Positions 4,637 through 6,141 of a stretch of DNA of 6,141 nucleotides are shown here, one piece after another (position 1 is the stretch's first letter; every line of letters starts with the position of its first letter). The stretch comes from JACRDV01 sp024860865 [NCBI: Methanobacteriota archaeon] (GTDB lineage: Archaea > JACRDV01), in assembly GCA_024860865.1 (NCBI GenBank), contig JACRDV010000074.1, positions 1-6,141 on the forward strand. The letters are read 5' to 3'. A program made the position numbers and the translations under genes. The notes below the pieces were generated by a model. That model was not told the DNA's origin. It worked only from the letters and a program-made list of their open reading frames with translations, and made no database searches.

Positions 4637-5737
4637 TTAACTTGGAGTACTTTCCAAAAGTACTACTCTAACACCTTCAGCCTTTGTGATCATAGCCTGA
4701 ATTTTGTCGCACGTTAGTAGGGTCCCCTTCTTTTTTCTAGCCATATATCGAACCATATCATCAATACCGCCACTCTGGGCCAGTTTAAGCTCCTGAAATC
4801 CAGGCCTCCTGCCGGAAAATATAAGCTTGACCTTTTTTTGATTGGCTAACTCACGTAAACTCTCAAGTTCCTTTAATCCCTTAAAACCTTTTTCATTTCT
4901 TTGGTTAGCAAGGTGCTCAAGTTCTGCAACTGCAGCTCTTGGAACATCAACTAAAATTTTCTCTTTTGCAGCACGCTCTTTAACGTAATTTATAACCATG
5001 CAATTAACTAACGCGCTAGTATCTGGAATAATTATATTTTCAGATGGATAAACCATCAAATATTTTCGAACAAAAAATACCCCAAGTCCTACTAGTGCAA
5101 CTGTTAAAATGCCGAGCGCAATAATCCAACTATACCAAACCAATGATGCCTGGTAGATTATGATTACTCTTGGAGCGCTAAAGGGTGCGATGTTCTCCAA
5201 CGAATAGTAAAGAACCTCTCGATTTCTTTCTGTATAAGATTCTCTCGGGGTGGGATCAACAGATATAATTTTTGTACCCTCTGGAAGCTTAATCCACGTT
5301 TCGAGGCTGAGAGTTGGCCATTCGGCAGAAGTAATAAGCCACTCATGGACGACCCTTTTTAATCCAAACTGTATGGCGCGGCTTGTGGAAATTTCAACAG
5401 TATATGTATAGGTATAACCAGGTTGAATCGGTTTTCTAAACCACCAAGTAATTCGGGTGTAATTTCCAACTTCATCACTTAAGTAGGCAAGCTTCCCTTG
5501 GTCATCAAAAATCTGAATATTTGTAATTTTAAATTCCTTCGGGATTTTCAGCATTCTGCTGCTAATTGGAAGCGTTCCGTTGTTGCGAAGTATAACCGTT
5601 TCTTTTACATGAACGGTATCAGTCCAATCAATGGAAATGATTCGTTCGACTTTAATATTGACCTCATCATAGGCTGAAATAAAAGGACATTGCACGAAAA
5701 GAAGTGCAGCGATCAAAAGAAGTATAATTTTTTTCAG
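4637..5737 (-). CDS. Membrane protein: secreted beta-rich domain, one helix, cytoplasmic PIN nuclease-like domain
   Basis: This is a single-pass membrane protein of about 366 residues. Numbering from the TTG at 5714-5716: a signal peptide ends near 15 (FISA), and an extracytoplasmic domain (about 16-190) of beta-strand character carries sequons N46 and N85. It recalls ribophorin I-like or immunoglobulin-like folds (VKETVILRNNGTLPISS, then Trp/Tyr-rich strands). A membrane helix spans about 193-216. A PIN domain (about 227-357) has the acidic set D232 (IIIPDTSAL), E265 (AVAELEHLA), D319/D320 (GGIDDMV) and D337 (LLTCDK). Its pattern, including GFKGLKELESLREL and GRRP, resembles the PIN domain at the N terminus of archaeal PilT-family ATPases, but no ATPase follows. 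PIN domains usually cut RNA using these acidic residues. A better start is CTG 5735-5737 (LKKIILL added), nine bases after GGAG. Alternatively an A7 homopolymer error hides the ATG at 5742-5744. Substrate and signal are unknown. Confidence 0.85.
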   Translation of the reverse strand: MKKIILLLIAALLFVQCPFISAYDEVNIKVERIISIDWTDTVHVKETVILRNNGTLPISSRMLKIPKEFKITNIQIFDDQGKLAYLSDEVGNYTRITWWFRKPIQPGYTYTYTVEISTSRAIQFGLKRVVHEWLITSAEWPTLSLETWIKLPEGTKIISVDPTPRESYTERNREVLYYSLENIAPFSAPRVIIIYQASLVWYSWIIALGILTVALVGLGVFFVRKYLMVYPSENIIIPDTSALVNCMVINYVKERAAKEKILVDVPRAAVAELEHLANQRNEKGFKGLKELESLRELANQKKVKLIFSGRRPGFQELKLAQSGGIDDMVRYMARKKKGTLLTCDKIQAMITKAEGVRVVLLESTPS

Positions 5738-5746
5738 ATAGCATAT

Positions 5747-5753
5747 CTCCTTT
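5747..5753 (-). promoter_or_regulatory. Shine-Dalgarno site that decides the PIN gene start
   Basis: AAAGGAG on the - strand is the best ribosome site in the window. It is nine bases before an in-frame CTG (5735-5737) but only two before an out-of-frame ATG (5742-5744), and 30 before the first in-frame TTG (5714-5716). It argues that translation begins upstream of the TTG, so the signal peptide includes the basic LKK. Confidence 0.6.
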
Positions 5754-5924
5754 AATTAGTCCTTTGATATTTAGAAGTTAGTTACCAAAAAAACTTTGCA
5801 TTAGAATTTCCTCAAAAGCTTTTGCAACCTTGATTGGCTCGTCTCCTCAAATCAGCCCAATTTTCTCATAATTAAAAATTTCTTCGCCACTAAACATAAA
5901 AATTCTTATCTTTTAGCTGGAAGG

Positions 5925-6140
5925 TCAATAAGAGATTTTCTTGACCAATTCTAATGTAATATATTGCTGCGATGATATTATCATGAACCAATATTTTTTA
6001 TGCCCCCAAACTACTGTATAAAGCTTTTTTGTCTCATTTTGAACTGGCAAAGTTTTAATTTTGGTCACAACTTTGCTATCAATTAATTCGCTTTCGATAA
6101 TGGTATTCTTTTGGCTTTCTTCTCTGATAAAATTATTTAA
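5925..6140 (-). CDS. C-terminal fragment of an unidentified protein entering from the right edge
   Basis: One - strand frame is open from the window edge for 71 codons to a TGA at 5925-5927, while the other two - strand frames hit stops within the first codons. The peptide starts LNNFIREESQ, is charged in its first 40 residues, and ends with an aromatic segment (LYTVVWGHKKYWFMI) and ITLELVKKISY. The segment could be a beta-rich domain end; no membrane helix is clear. The gene begins outside the window and I cannot name a family. It lies about 190 bases upstream of the PIN membrane gene on the same strand. It could be a chance open frame in AT-rich DNA, but its composition looks protein-like. 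Confidence 0.5.
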   Translation of the reverse strand, partial: LNNFIREESQKNTIIESELIDSKVVTKIKTLPVQNETKKLYTVVWGHKKYWFMIISSQQYITLELVKKISY

Positions 6141-6141
6141 G

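Noticed and set aside
5738-5924. Possible small gene between the PIN gene and the right-edge fragment
   Set aside because: The ATG-led frames found on the - strand here end within a few codons; I saw no convincing small gene.

Overview
The window looks archaeal. Three short secreted proteins carry an exceptional density of N-glycosylation sequons. A PIN domain most like the one at the N terminus of archaeal PilT-type ATPases sits on a membrane protein, and a cyclophilin-like domain of the TM1367/DUF3830 type is tethered by a membrane hairpin. The DNA is AT-rich and transcription appears to end at T-runs. I would guess an anaerobic, cytochrome-rich lineage of Thermoproteota (Bathyarchaeia-like), but lineage is a low-confidence inference; no rRNA, tRNA or ribosomal protein gene is present.

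Left part (1-3290): a multiheme cytochrome c island. From the left edge on the + strand come the end of a tetraheme-type cytochrome (first copy, cut by the window), a six-heme cytochrome, and a two-helix membrane protein with a cyclophilin-like domain. From about 3289 leftward on the - strand come a second, near-identical tetraheme copy and, one base after its stop, a third more distant tetraheme paralogue. The two strands converge on a 234-base AT-rich gap (1903-2136). In the tetraheme family each CxxCH is preceded by one conserved histidine, so four motifs and four spare histidines fit four bis-His hemes. An N-terminal hydrophobic helix puts the heme domain outside the cell. Together the genes look like a surface electron-transfer system, possibly a glycosylated extracellular cytochrome wire plus a six-heme partner.

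The two near-identical copies form an inverted repeat (1-358 against 2786-3143, about 92% identical, ungapped, with tracts of perfect identity). Identity collapses immediately after the first Cys codon of the last heme motif. Recombination across it would exchange the C-terminal tails and downstream genes in frame, so this may be a gene-conversion pair or an invertible cassette.

Right part (3476-6141), all on the - strand: a membrane-anchored coiled-coil protein with a very basic tail, a membrane protein joining a secreted beta-rich domain to a cytoplasmic PIN nuclease domain, and the C-terminal end of an unidentified gene entering from the right edge. Two of the - strand genes (tetraheme copy 2 and the PIN protein) have clear leader helices but no ATG, GTG or TTG in frame ahead of them. 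Either they use rare start codons or there are single-base indels near the starts. No intergenic stretch exceeds 300 bases, and no CRISPR, insertion sequence, tRNA or rRNA was seen.
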